64,000 bases of DNA. Origin: Paucibacter sp. Y2R2-4. Its GTDB lineage: Bacteria; Pseudomonadota; Gammaproteobacteria; Burkholderiales; Burkholderiaceae_C. Numbering within the stretch: the stretch's first letter is position 1; the number at the start of each line of letters is the position of its first letter. The translations under genes were made by a program, and so were the position numbers. The stretch covers positions 518,921 through 582,920 of the forward strand of contig NZ_JAJIRO010000005.1 of the NCBI RefSeq assembly GCF_025717535.1, read 5' to 3'. Of the stretch, positions 57,330-64,000 are shown one piece after another. The notes under the pieces are model-generated. The model saw only the letters and a list, made by a program, of their open reading frames with translations. It was not told the DNA's origin and searched no databases.

Positions 57330-58075
57330 GCTCCAACAAAATTCTCTTCGGCTTTCATGCCGTGACCGTGCGCCTGAAGACGCATCCCGAATCCATCGTC
57401 GAAGTCCATTACGACACGACGCGGCGCGATCAGCGCATGCGCAGCTTTGTCGATCGCGCCCGTGATGGCGGCGCCAAGCTGATTGAAAGCGATGACGACC
57501 GCCTGGCCAAGATCGCCGGCACCACCCGTCACCAAGGCGTGGTCGCCAAGGTGCAGGCCCTGGCCATGCCACAGTTCTTGGATGATGTGATGGAGACCAT
57601 CGAGGGCATGCCCCTGGTTTTGGTGCTGGACGGCGTGACCGATCCACACAATCTGGGTGCTTGCTTGCGTGTGGCCGATGGCGCCGGCGCGCACGCTGTG
57701 GTTGCCCCGAAAGACCATGCGGTGGGCCTGAACGCCACCGTGGCCAAGGTGGCCAGTGGCGCCGCAGAGACCGTGCCTTATCTGATGGTCACCAATCTGG
57801 CCCGCTCCCTGAAGGAGTTGAAGGAGATGGACGTCTGGGTGGTCGGCACCTCGGACCAGGCGGAGAAATCCATTTACGACATCGACCTGAACCGTCCGCT
57901 GGCCCTGGTGCTGGGCGCGGAAGGCGATGGCATGCGCCAGCTAACGGCCAAGACCTGCGACGAGTTGGTGCGTATTCCGATGCTGGGATCGGTGGAAAGC
58001 TTGAATGTCTCGGTGGCCGCCGGCGTCTGCCTGTACGAGGCGATGCGCCAGCGTCAGGCCGGCAAGAAGGGATAA
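57326..58075 (+). CDS. rlmB: 23S rRNA (guanosine(2251)-2'-O)-methyltransferase
   Basis: A 249-residue SpoU-family (SPOUT) methyltransferase that modifies G2251 of 23S rRNA. An N-terminal RNA-binding domain ([15 protein letters not shown]) is followed by the knot with motif 1 [21 protein letters not shown], motif 2 [14 protein letters not shown] and motif 3 [18 protein letters not shown]. The ATG lies in an ATGA overlap with the membrane-protein gene, which is an unusual coupling of unrelated functions. Length is typical. Confidence 0.96.
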   Translation: MSSNKILFGFHAVTVRLKTHPESIVEVHYDTTRRDQRMRSFVDRARDGGAKLIESDDDRLAKIAGTTRHQGVVAKVQALAMPQFLDDVMETIEGMPLVLVLDGVTDPHNLGACLRVADGAGAHAVVAPKDHAVGLNATVAKVASGAAETVPYLMVTNLARSLKELKEMDVWVVGTSDQAEKSIYDIDLNRPLALVLGAEGDGMRQLTAKTCDELVRIPMLGSVESLNVSVAAGVCLYEAMRQRQAGKKG

Positions 58076-58122
58076 TCTCGTCCCGCTTTCGACCCTCAAC
58101 AACAATAGCAAGAGCTCCCGCC

Positions 58123-58755
58123 ATGGCCGTCATTGAAGTTTTTCACCCCCTCGTCAAACACAAAATCGGCCTGATGCGCGAGGCCGACATCTCGACCAAG
58201 AAGTTCCGTGAACTGACCGGCGAGGTCGGCCGTCTCTTGGCTTATGAAGCCACGGCCGACTTCCCGCTGGAAAAGACCACCATCGAATGCTGGAGCGGCC
58301 CCACCGCCGTGGACCAGATCGCTGGCCGCAAGGTCACCGTGGTGCCGATTCTGCGTGCGGGTTTGGGCATGATGGATGGTGTCTTGGACATGATCCCCAA
58401 CGCCAAGATCAGCGTGGTCGGCCTGGCGCGTGACCATGAAACTCTGCAACCGGTGCACTACTTCGAACGCTTTGTCGGCCAACTCGAGGAACGCACCGCC
58501 TTGATCGTTGACCCCATGCTGGCCACCGGTGGCTCGATGATCGCCACCATCGACCTGCTGAAAAAGCGCGGCTGCAAAGACATCCGCGCTCTGGTGCTGG
58601 TCGCCGCCCCCGAAGGCGTGGCTGCATTGAACGCCGCCCACCCCGATGTACGCTGCTGGACGGCTGCCATCGACAGCCATCTGGATGAACAGGGCTACAT
58701 CATCCCGGGCCTGGGTGATGCAGGCGACAAGATCTTCGGAACGAAAGAGGGCTAG
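58123..58755 (+). CDS. upp: uracil phosphoribosyltransferase
   Basis: A 210-residue salvage enzyme making UMP from uracil and PRPP. The PRPP loop is [15 protein letters not shown] and the uracil region is [17 protein letters not shown] at the end. The first Met after a 47-base gap behind rlmB is used. It complements the nucleoside hydrolase and CpdB genes of the window as a base salvage step. Confidence 0.97.
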   Translation: MAVIEVFHPLVKHKIGLMREADISTKKFRELTGEVGRLLAYEATADFPLEKTTIECWSGPTAVDQIAGRKVTVVPILRAGLGMMDGVLDMIPNAKISVVGLARDHETLQPVHYFERFVGQLEERTALIVDPMLATGGSMIATIDLLKKRGCKDIRALVLVAAPEGVAALNAAHPDVRCWTAAIDSHLDEQGYIIPGLGDAGDKIFGTKEG

Positions 58756-58766
58756 GAAAGCCCTCT
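58746..58766. terminator. hairpin over the upp stop, possible bidirectional terminator
   Basis: AGAGGGCT (58746-58753) and AGCCCTCT (58759-58766) form a perfect 8-bp stem with a 5-base loop. It includes the upp stop codon. The T-runs are weak on both sides. Confidence 0.45.
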
Positions 58767-58789
58767 CTCGATCTTAGAAGGCTGAGTTT

Positions 58790-59335
58790 TTAAACCCAAC
58801 CCAGCGCCCCAAGCACGCCGCCGGCCAGCACCATCCACACCAAGCTGATTTTGGTGCGCAGCGTCAACACCAGGGTGGCTGCAATCAAGAGCAGGGTGGT
58901 GGGCAGGTGGTCTGGCGTCCTTAAGTAAGGCTCGGCCAGCAGCCAGCCGGTAGAGATCAAAAGCCCCAAGGTCAGCGGCGCCATGCCGGCGGTGAAGGCG
59001 CGCACGCCGAGGCTGTCGCGGTTCCTGCGGGCCCAGCGAGTGGCGGCCAGTACCAGGGTGGTGGAGGGCAGCATGATGCCGGCCATGGCGGCAAAGGCGC
59101 CGGCCAAGCCCGCCACATTCCAGCCCAACACGGCCACAAAAAGCAGATTGGGGCCGGGCGCAGCCTGGGCTAGGGCGATGGAGGAGGTGAACTGGGTGTC
59201 GGTGAGCCAGTGTTGCTGTCCGACCAAGTAACGGTGCATCTCCGGGGCGGTGGTGATGGCGCCCCCAATGGCCAGCAGCGACAAGGTCAGAAAGTGCAGG
59301 AACAGGGCCCACAGATCGGGCGAGGCCGCCGTCAT
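58790..59335 (-). CDS. chromate transporter-family protein, second half
   Basis: A 181-residue membrane protein with a single CHR domain, the second member of a short-chain CHR pair. Typical strings are FLTLSLLAIGGAITTAPEMH and APGPNLLFVAVLGWNVAGLAGAFAAMAG. Short-chain pairs together correspond to one full-length ChrA. Its start overlaps the stop of the first half by four bases. Whether the pair moves chromate or another anion is not decided. Confidence 0.93.
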   Translation of the reverse strand: MTAASPDLWALFLHFLTLSLLAIGGAITTAPEMHRYLVGQQHWLTDTQFTSSIALAQAAPGPNLLFVAVLGWNVAGLAGAFAAMAGIMLPSTTLVLAATRWARRNRDSLGVRAFTAGMAPLTLGLLISTGWLLAEPYLRTPDHLPTTLLLIAATLVLTLRTKISLVWMVLAGGVLGALGWV

Positions 59336-59925
59336 GGGAGTTCTGACTCTTCAGTAGGCGTGCGGCGCAGCTGCCACCATGCCAGGGCCATGCCCAAGCC
59401 TCCCAGACTGAGCAGCAACTGCGGCAAGGGCAAGCGCAGCCAGAGCACGGCGGCGATCGTCAACAAGGCCAAGATCATGGCCGGCCATGCGCCCATGGGG
59501 CTGCGCTTGAGAGAGGGCCCGAGCTTCAAGGCGGTGGCCAGAATCAAGCCCGCCGATACGGCCCCCATGCCGCGCACCGTGTTGGCGACGATCGGGTGGG
59601 CGGCCATTTCGCCATACAGCGCCGCCAAGCCGATGACGATCAGCAAGGGAAACACCAGCATGCCGGCCATGGCGGTAAAAGCGCCCCGGATGCCAAAGAA
59701 TCGGTCGCCCAACATCAAGGACAAATTGAGAATGTTCGGCCCCGGCAGCACCTGAGCCACGGCGAAGACGTCCAAGAATTCTTCGCGGCTGAGCCAGCGC
59801 AAACGCTCCACCAACTCCCGCTGCGCCACCGCCAATACGCCACCAAAGCCTTGCAAAGCCAGGCGGTTGAAGGCCCAAAACAACTCGCTCAGCGAGGCTG
59901 GCTTGTTCAGTGGCTCGCTCATCAT
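59332..59925 (-). CDS. chromate transporter-family protein, first half
   Basis: A 197-residue membrane protein with one CHR domain. LFWAFNRLALQGFGGVLAVAQRELVE opens it, and QVLPGPNILNLSLMLGDRFFG with GIRGAFTAMAGMLVFPL is the CHR signature. The start overlaps the stop of the upstream 2-hydroxyacid dehydrogenase gene (ATGA), so it is coupled to it. It pairs with the gene directly downstream. Confidence 0.93.
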   Translation of the reverse strand: MMSEPLNKPASLSELFWAFNRLALQGFGGVLAVAQRELVERLRWLSREEFLDVFAVAQVLPGPNILNLSLMLGDRFFGIRGAFTAMAGMLVFPLLIVIGLAALYGEMAAHPIVANTVRGMGAVSAGLILATALKLGPSLKRSPMGAWPAMILALLTIAAVLWLRLPLPQLLLSLGGLGMALAWWQLRRTPTEESELP

Positions 59926-60932
59926 CAGCGCAAGACTCGCAGGGCCTCAGGATTGACGATATTGCTGGGTTCGTTGCTGATGTAATTCAGTACGTTGTCG
60001 AAAGCCGCGCTCAAATACATTTCATAACTGTCTTGCTCGACGTAGCCGATATGCGGCGTGCAGACCGCGTTTTCGAGGCGGAGCAGAGGGTGGCCTTGCA
60101 ATATAGGCTCACTTTCGAACACATCGATGGCGGCCATACCGGGCCGGCCGCGGTTCAGTGCCGACACCAGCGCGCCTTCGGTCAGCAACTCGGCGCGCGA
60201 GGTGTTGACGAACAATGCGGTGGGCTTCATGCGGGTGAGATCCTCCAGCGTGATCATGCCGCGGGTGGCAGCGCAGAGGCGCAGATGGACGGACAGCACA
60301 TCGCTGCTCTCGAACAAGGCGTCGCGACTTTGCACAGCGGTGTAGCCGTCAGCCTCGGCGCGCAAGCGTGACGCCTCGCTGCCCCAGACCTGCACCTGCA
60401 TGCCGAAGGCGCGGCCATAGCCGGCGACCAATTGGCCGATCTTGCCGTAACCCCAAATGCCCAGGGTCTTGCCCTTGAGCACCATGCCAAGCCCAAAATT
60501 GGCGGGCATAGAGGCCGACTTCAGCCCCGACTGTTGCCAGGCGCCATGTTTGAGGTTGCCGATGTACTGCGGCAGGCGCCGCATCGAGGCCATGATCAGC
60601 GCCCAGGTCAACTCGGCCGGCGCCACCGGTGAGCCCACGCCTTCCGCCACGGCGATGCCCAGCTTGGTGCAGGCTTCAATGTCGATGTGTGAGCCGACGC
60701 GACCGGTCTGGGCGATGAGCTTGAGGCGCGGCAGCTTCTCAAGCAGCTGGCGCGGGAACTGGGTGCGCTCGCGGATCAACACCAGCACCTCGGCGTCTCG
60801 CAGGCGGATCGACAACTGCCCGATGCCCTTGACGGTGTTGGTGAAGACCTTGGCGTTCAGGTGCTCAAGCTTGGACGCACAGCGCAGTTTGCGAACGGCG
60901 TCCTGATAGTCGTCTAGGATGATGATGTTCAT
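59925..60932 (-). CDS. D-2-hydroxyacid dehydrogenase family protein
   Basis: A 335-residue NAD-dependent oxidoreductase. The cofactor fold is KTLGIWGYGKIGQLVAGYGRA, with FVNTSRAELLTEGALVSALNRG (substrate Arg) and ENAVCTPHIGYVEQDS (catalytic His) following. It belongs to the phosphoglycerate-dehydrogenase-like group. The substrate is unknown. I chose the ATG giving MNIIILDDYQDAV. The stop overlaps the chromate transporter start, so the three genes form one transcription unit. Such a link of a hydroxyacid dehydrogenase and CHR proteins is not one I recognise. Confidence 0.9.
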   Translation of the reverse strand: MNIIILDDYQDAVRKLRCASKLEHLNAKVFTNTVKGIGQLSIRLRDAEVLVLIRERTQFPRQLLEKLPRLKLIAQTGRVGSHIDIEACTKLGIAVAEGVGSPVAPAELTWALIMASMRRLPQYIGNLKHGAWQQSGLKSASMPANFGLGMVLKGKTLGIWGYGKIGQLVAGYGRAFGMQVQVWGSEASRLRAEADGYTAVQSRDALFESSDVLSVHLRLCAATRGMITLEDLTRMKPTALFVNTSRAELLTEGALVSALNRGRPGMAAIDVFESEPILQGHPLLRLENAVCTPHIGYVEQDSYEMYLSAAFDNVLNYISNEPSNIVNPEALRVLR

Positions 60933-61001
60933 GGCTTGAGGCACATTCTGCCTTGCCCAGCGCCGGCTCTCGGGCGCACCCTCGGAAAATTGTGACCGGG
61001 T

Positions 61002-61361
61002 TTATCCGTGTCTCTGGAACTGCCGGCTCGCTGCGTCGCTGCCGGGGTAAACCTGTTGCAGTGCATCCAAGACCGCCATACGGTGGTCATTGGCGCGCTC
61101 ACTGTCCAGCGGCAAGGCGGCCAGCAAGGTGGAACGAATCAGCCACAGCTCAATCGGTTCGCTGGCTTGGCGCACGATGCGTTGCAGACTGTGGCCAATC
61201 TCTCCGGAGACCTCGGCCGCTGCGCGGGTGAAGGCCAGCTTCAGCTCCACAAAGGCTTTGCGCACAGCGATGCGTCCGCGGCGCTCATCGGGGCGGCCGG
61301 CGCAGGCATAGGCCCAGGGTGGTGGGAAATGCGGAATGTCTCGCAGAGTCAGTTCTTGCAT
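61002..61361 (-). CDS. hypothetical protein
   Basis: A 119-residue soluble protein I do not recognise. The N-terminus is LRDIPHFPPPWAYACAGRPD, then mostly helical with RRGRIAVRKAFVELKLAFTRA and IELWLIRSTLLAALPLDSER. It has no signal peptide or membrane segment. It follows the next upstream gene by 14 bases on the same strand and precedes the dehydrogenase operon by 69 bases, so it may form part of one unit with either. A competing open frame on the plus strand is less convincing. Confidence 0.6.
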   Translation of the reverse strand: MQELTLRDIPHFPPPWAYACAGRPDERRGRIAVRKAFVELKLAFTRAAAEVSGEIGHSLQRIVRQASEPIELWLIRSTLLAALPLDSERANDHRMAVLDALQQVYPGSDAASRQFQRHG

Positions 61362-61375
61362 GATTGGCTATTCGC

Positions 61376-61900
61376 TCAGTGTCTTTGGCCGGCGCGGCCC
61401 ATGGTGGAGGCAGCGCCCAGTGCGACGACAGAACCTTGGCGACCTGACAAACTCAGGCTGGCACCAAACTGAAAGTGGACATTGAGTTGCTTGAGGCGGC
61501 TTTCGGCCTCGGTTTGCGAAAAGGCGCGTGCGACCTCGGTATAGGCTTGTGCGCGCAGATGCCAGAGATCGCGCAGGCTGCGGCTGCAGCGAATATTGCG
61601 GCGCAGTGCATCCACGCCTTCGCCTTGCAGATCGCGCAAGCAAATCTCGAAGGCTTTGCGAATGCTGGGCACATGACTGAGCATCAGGCTCTCACAAGGC
61701 GGGGTGGTAGGGTTGGCGCCCGCAGCATCGTTTTCGCCCGGAATCCAACGCAACAAGCTTTGCCATAGCGAATCTCCGCCACTGCGGGTGGCGCCAAAAC
61801 TGCTTGGCGAGCCGCCCAGGCTGCTGCGGCTCAGGGTCGAGTGCTTCAGGGGCAAGGCTCCGCGAGTCCTGGCCCATCTGGTCAGAATTGCATTCAGCAT
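61376..61900 (-). CDS. hypothetical protein
   Basis: A 174-residue protein I do not recognise. The first 75 residues are Ser/Gly-rich and basic (RWARTRGALPLKHSTLSR) and look disordered. Residues 75-140 form a helical core (AFEICLRDLQGEGVDALRRN, LWHLRAQAYTEVARAFSQTE, AESRLKQLN). The tail is GQRH after a small Gly/Ala-rich strand. No signal peptide is visible. It leads a probable two-gene unit with the 119-residue gene downstream. Confidence 0.6.
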   Translation of the reverse strand: MLNAILTRWARTRGALPLKHSTLSRSSLGGSPSSFGATRSGGDSLWQSLLRWIPGENDAAGANPTTPPCESLMLSHVPSIRKAFEICLRDLQGEGVDALRRNIRCSRSLRDLWHLRAQAYTEVARAFSQTEAESRLKQLNVHFQFGASLSLSGRQGSVVALGAASTMGRAGQRH

Positions 61901-62192
61901 CTTTTCGCTTTTTGGTTTCCTACGCCCGGGGTCAGGCGCATCCCCCTCCTACAGGGTGTGCCTAGATTCTCGGCAGACGGGGCCCAAGCTGAAGGCCAAA
62001 AGAGGCAGGAATAACAGGTCAGTTCAGCGCTGATTAGGGTTGTTGTGTAGTCTTTGGCGCTGTGGGCTGAGGAGGAGGTGCGAGCAAGGCCTGCGTCCCT
62101 CAAACAGGAGCGCTTCAGGCCCTACAAAAGCAAGAAGGAGCGACCCTTCATGGATCGCCCCTTCGTATGGGTAGCCTCGTCTGTTGTGTCGT
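61901..62192. other. intergenic region with weak hairpin
   Basis: A 292-base gap between two minus-strand genes. It should hold the promoter of the downstream hypothetical pair. GCGACCC (62140-62146) and GGATCGC (62152-62158) form a 7-bp stem with one G-T pair, followed on the minus strand by a T/C-rich stretch; this could end the repeat-protein gene. I see no other feature. Confidence 0.45.
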
Positions 62193-64000
62193 TTACAGCA
62201 GCGGCCCGTTGCGCTTGAACTCATCTTCATCGGCCAGACGCTTGTCGAGCAGGTGTTGATGCTGCAGTTCATTCGGCGTGGGCTCGGTCGCCGACTTGGT
62301 GTTGACTTGCGCAGGCTCCACCAGCATCGGCGTGGTCGGCGCCGCCAGCACATCGTCAAGACTGACATTGGGCTTGTCGGCCTCGTTGCTTGCCGGCTTC
62401 ACGGCTTGGGCAAACCACACATCGGCCATATGGTGTTTTGCCCCATCTTCCGTGGTGTAGTCGGACACCAATCCCAGCCAATTGCCGTTGTCCATGGCCG
62501 AACCCTTGTTGGCGCGCAAGTTCAGTTCAGTGATGTGGTACTCGGACAGCAGTTTGAGTTCACCCACATCGGTGACGCCATTGCTGTTGCCATCGACCCA
62601 GATGCGCAGGTCTTTGAAGCTCGCGTCGTGAAGATCGAGCTTGCCATCATGGTTGCTATCTTCTTGGGCCATCGCCACATAGCCGTTGGCGGCTTGGCTG
62701 CCGTCGGCGAGGCGTGTACCCATGCCGAAGAGCTCACGGCCGTCGTTGATTTGGCCATCGTGGTTGCGGTCCATCACGAGGAAGCCATCATGTGGGCCTG
62801 CCCAGCCGACCTGGTTGCTAACGCCGTTACCCAGCAAGTCGTAGTTCACACCGTGGGCGGCACTCAAGGTACTGACACCGTTGCCGTCCAGGTCCAAGAC
62901 CATGGGCGAAACTCCTGTGACCGTCATCAAGACATGCTGCTGAGCCCCGCTCATCACCGCAATGTCGTCTGTGGTGAAGTGTGCCGCTTGACCTGCCGTG
63001 AGTGCGCCGATGTCGGCGAGTTCCAGGGCCTTGATCTGGTCGGATGTCATCGCCTCGATCTGATCGGTGGTCAAGGCATGGGCTTGCGCCGTCGTCATAG
63101 CCACGATTTGCGAGGTGCCCATGACACGGAAGTCGGCGGTGGAAATGGCGGACCACTGATCCGTGTTCAAGGCAGCGATCTGTGTGCCGCTGAGGGCTCT
63201 CAGATCGTCTGACTCCAGCTGCGCAACTTGCTGGGTGCTGAAGGCGCTGATCTGGCTCGTGCCGAATGCGGCGAACTGTGCGGTCGTGAATGCGTTCAGG
63301 TCGGCAGTCGACAGGTGGTTGACCTGATCGGTGCTTAGGGCGTTGAGTTGACCCGTGGTCATGGCAGCCAGTTGCGCATTGCTTAGCGCCGCCAAAGTGG
63401 CGTTGCTGAGTGACTGGATCACCGCGGTTCCGATGGTGACAAAGTCTCGGGTTTCGATGGCGCCGATCTGATCGGTATTCAACGCCAATCCGCCCAGTTG
63501 CGCGGCCGACAGCACACTAATCTGAGACGAATCCAGCGCCACCAATTCGGCAGTACTGAAGGTCTTGATCTGGTCTGAACTTAGCGCTGTGATTTGAGCG
63601 GTGGTCAGAGCGGTTGTTTGCGTCAGCGTCATGGCTTCCACCTGCTCGGTAGAAAGCTTGGCGATGCCTGCCGTCGAAATCGCACGCAAATCCGCGGTTT
63701 CTAGGCGACTCATCTGTTCGGTGTTGAAACCCATCACCTGCTTGCTGCTCATCAAACCAAACTGAGCGCTGGTGAAGGAATTCAAGTCCTCTGTTGACAT
63801 CTTGCCCAATTGATCCGAGCTGAGCGCTTGGACCTGTGCTGATGTCATGTTGACAAACTGCACTGTCGTGAAGGCGTTCAAATCCTGCGAGGCCAGGCTT
63901 CGCAGTTGATCTGTTGTCAGTGAGTTGACCTGGCTTGTTGTCATCGCTGCAAGCTGCGCTGATGAGAGCGCGGCCAAGACATCGGTGGCCAAGGCGCGCA
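62193..64000 (-). CDS. octapeptide-repeat protein with C-terminal calcium-loop domain, 5' end outside window
   Basis: The visible 599 residues are the C-terminal part of a larger protein; the frame is open to the right edge. The TTG at 63992 is Leu of a repeat unit (LATDVLAA), not a start. The array is a strict eight-residue period, consensus [LMF]-[ST]-T-x-[QDE]-[ILVF]-x-[AS], for example LTTDQIEA, LSSDQIKT and FTTAQFAA. 43 units are in view, with one two-residue insertion in unit 21. A second domain (about 355-530) has Asp/Gly/Asn loops of EF-hand or dockerin type: LDLDGNGVSTL, DRNHDGQINDGRE, DSNHDGKLDLHD and DGNSNGVTDVGE. This domain type is common near the C-terminus of large secreted Ca2+-binding proteins. 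The C-terminus ends FKRNGPLL. Function is unknown; a large adhesin or S-layer-like protein is inference. Confidence 0.85.
   Translation of the reverse strand, partial: RALATDVLAALSSAQLAAMTTSQVNSLTTDQLRSLASQDLNAFTTVQFVNMTSAQVQALSSDQLGKMSTEDLNSFTSAQFGLMSSKQVMGFNTEQMSRLETADLRAISTAGIAKLSTEQVEAMTLTQTTALTTAQITALSSDQIKTFSTAELVALDSSQISVLSAAQLGGLALNTDQIGAIETRDFVTIGTAVIQSLSNATLAALSNAQLAAMTTGQLNALSTDQVNHLSTADLNAFTTAQFAAFGTSQISAFSTQQVAQLESDDLRALSGTQIAALNTDQWSAISTADFRVMGTSQIVAMTTAQAHALTTDQIEAMTSDQIKALELADIGALTAGQAAHFTTDDIAVMSGAQQHVLMTVTGVSPMVLDLDGNGVSTLSAAHGVNYDLLGNGVSNQVGWAGPHDGFLVMDRNHDGQINDGRELFGMGTRLADGSQAANGYVAMAQEDSNHDGKLDLHDASFKDLRIWVDGNSNGVTDVGELKLLSEYHITELNLRANKGSAMDNGNWLGLVSDYTTEDGAKHHMADVWFAQAVKPASNEADKPNVSLDDVLAAPTTPMLVEPAQVNTKSATEPTPNELQHQHLLDKRLADEDEFKRNGPLL
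62955..63992 (-). repeat. octapeptide repeat array, at least 43 units
   Basis: The array covers residues 1-346 of the partial repeat protein and continues past the window edge. Units with Asp or Glu instead of Gln at position 5 (such as LASQDLNA, MSTEDLNS, LETADLRA) recur every fourth unit in several places. Confidence 0.95.

Noticed and set aside
61008..61472. A 154-residue plus-strand frame opposite the 119-residue hypothetical gene
   Set aside because: It overlaps two minus-strand frames that form a tidy unit with their neighbours. Confidence is only moderate.

Overview
The window looks like a chromosomal segment of a high-GC betaproteobacterium of the order Burkholderiales, probably near Roseateles, Paucibacter or Rubrivivax. 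The reasons are the mdh / GntR / sdhCDAB-sdhE-gltA / acnB arrangement, an orphan Bug-type binding protein, the 370-residue type of KAS III, and heavy use of TTG for leucine with several TTG or GTG starts. The placement is inferred from gene order and protein style, not from a marker gene. I saw no rRNA, tRNA, CRISPR array, insertion sequence or prophage.

Layout. 1-9000: the 3' part of a KAS III gene, a membrane diguanylate cyclase with two periplasmic binding domains, PBP1A, a Bug protein, exonuclease I and an amino-acid-type binding protein. 9000-15450: an NTF2-like exported protein, a PAS protein with a broken GGDEF site but an intact RxxD I-site, a small orphan flagellar-rod-like protein behind a near-consensus sigma-28 promoter, a cytoplasmic TPR-like histidine kinase, and periplasmic CpdB. 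15694-19291: branched-chain keto-acid dehydrogenase E1alpha, E1beta and E2. 19372-23403: a 1343-residue propeller/Y_Y_Y/GAF histidine kinase. 23429-27101: a PNPOx-like / PaiB-like / GNAT operon divergent from a MocR regulator. 27129-28430: an erythromycin-esterase-like protein.

28634-41301 is the TCA block. On the minus strand it runs mdh, a citrate-lyase-beta-like gene, a small exported protein, a VapBC-type toxin-antitoxin pair, then acnB. On the plus strand it runs a GntR regulator, sdhC, sdhD, sdhA, sdhB, sdhE and gltA. acnB starts 25 bases after the toxin gene, so it is probably read from the toxin-antitoxin promoter. 41425-46098 is a LacI-controlled nucleoside salvage operon: ribokinase, nucleoside hydrolase and an SAH/MTA-deaminase-type amidohydrolase. 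46123-48075 is a lipoprotein with eight DUF5666-like units. 48400-52410 is purL. 52459-60932 holds a CHASE/PAS histidine kinase, an HtrA protease, a DUF1624-like membrane protein coupled to rlmB, upp, and a 2-hydroxyacid dehydrogenase coupled to a two-part chromate transporter. 61002-61900 holds two unrecognised small genes.

The right edge (62193-64000) is the 3' part of a large gene on the minus strand. It encodes a strict eight-residue repeat array of at least 43 units followed by a domain with EF-hand-like calcium loops. The array runs past the window edge. This protein, the c-di-GMP-receptor-like PAS protein beside the sigma-28-driven rod-like gene, and the three orphan kinases sharing one H-box motif are the most unusual content.
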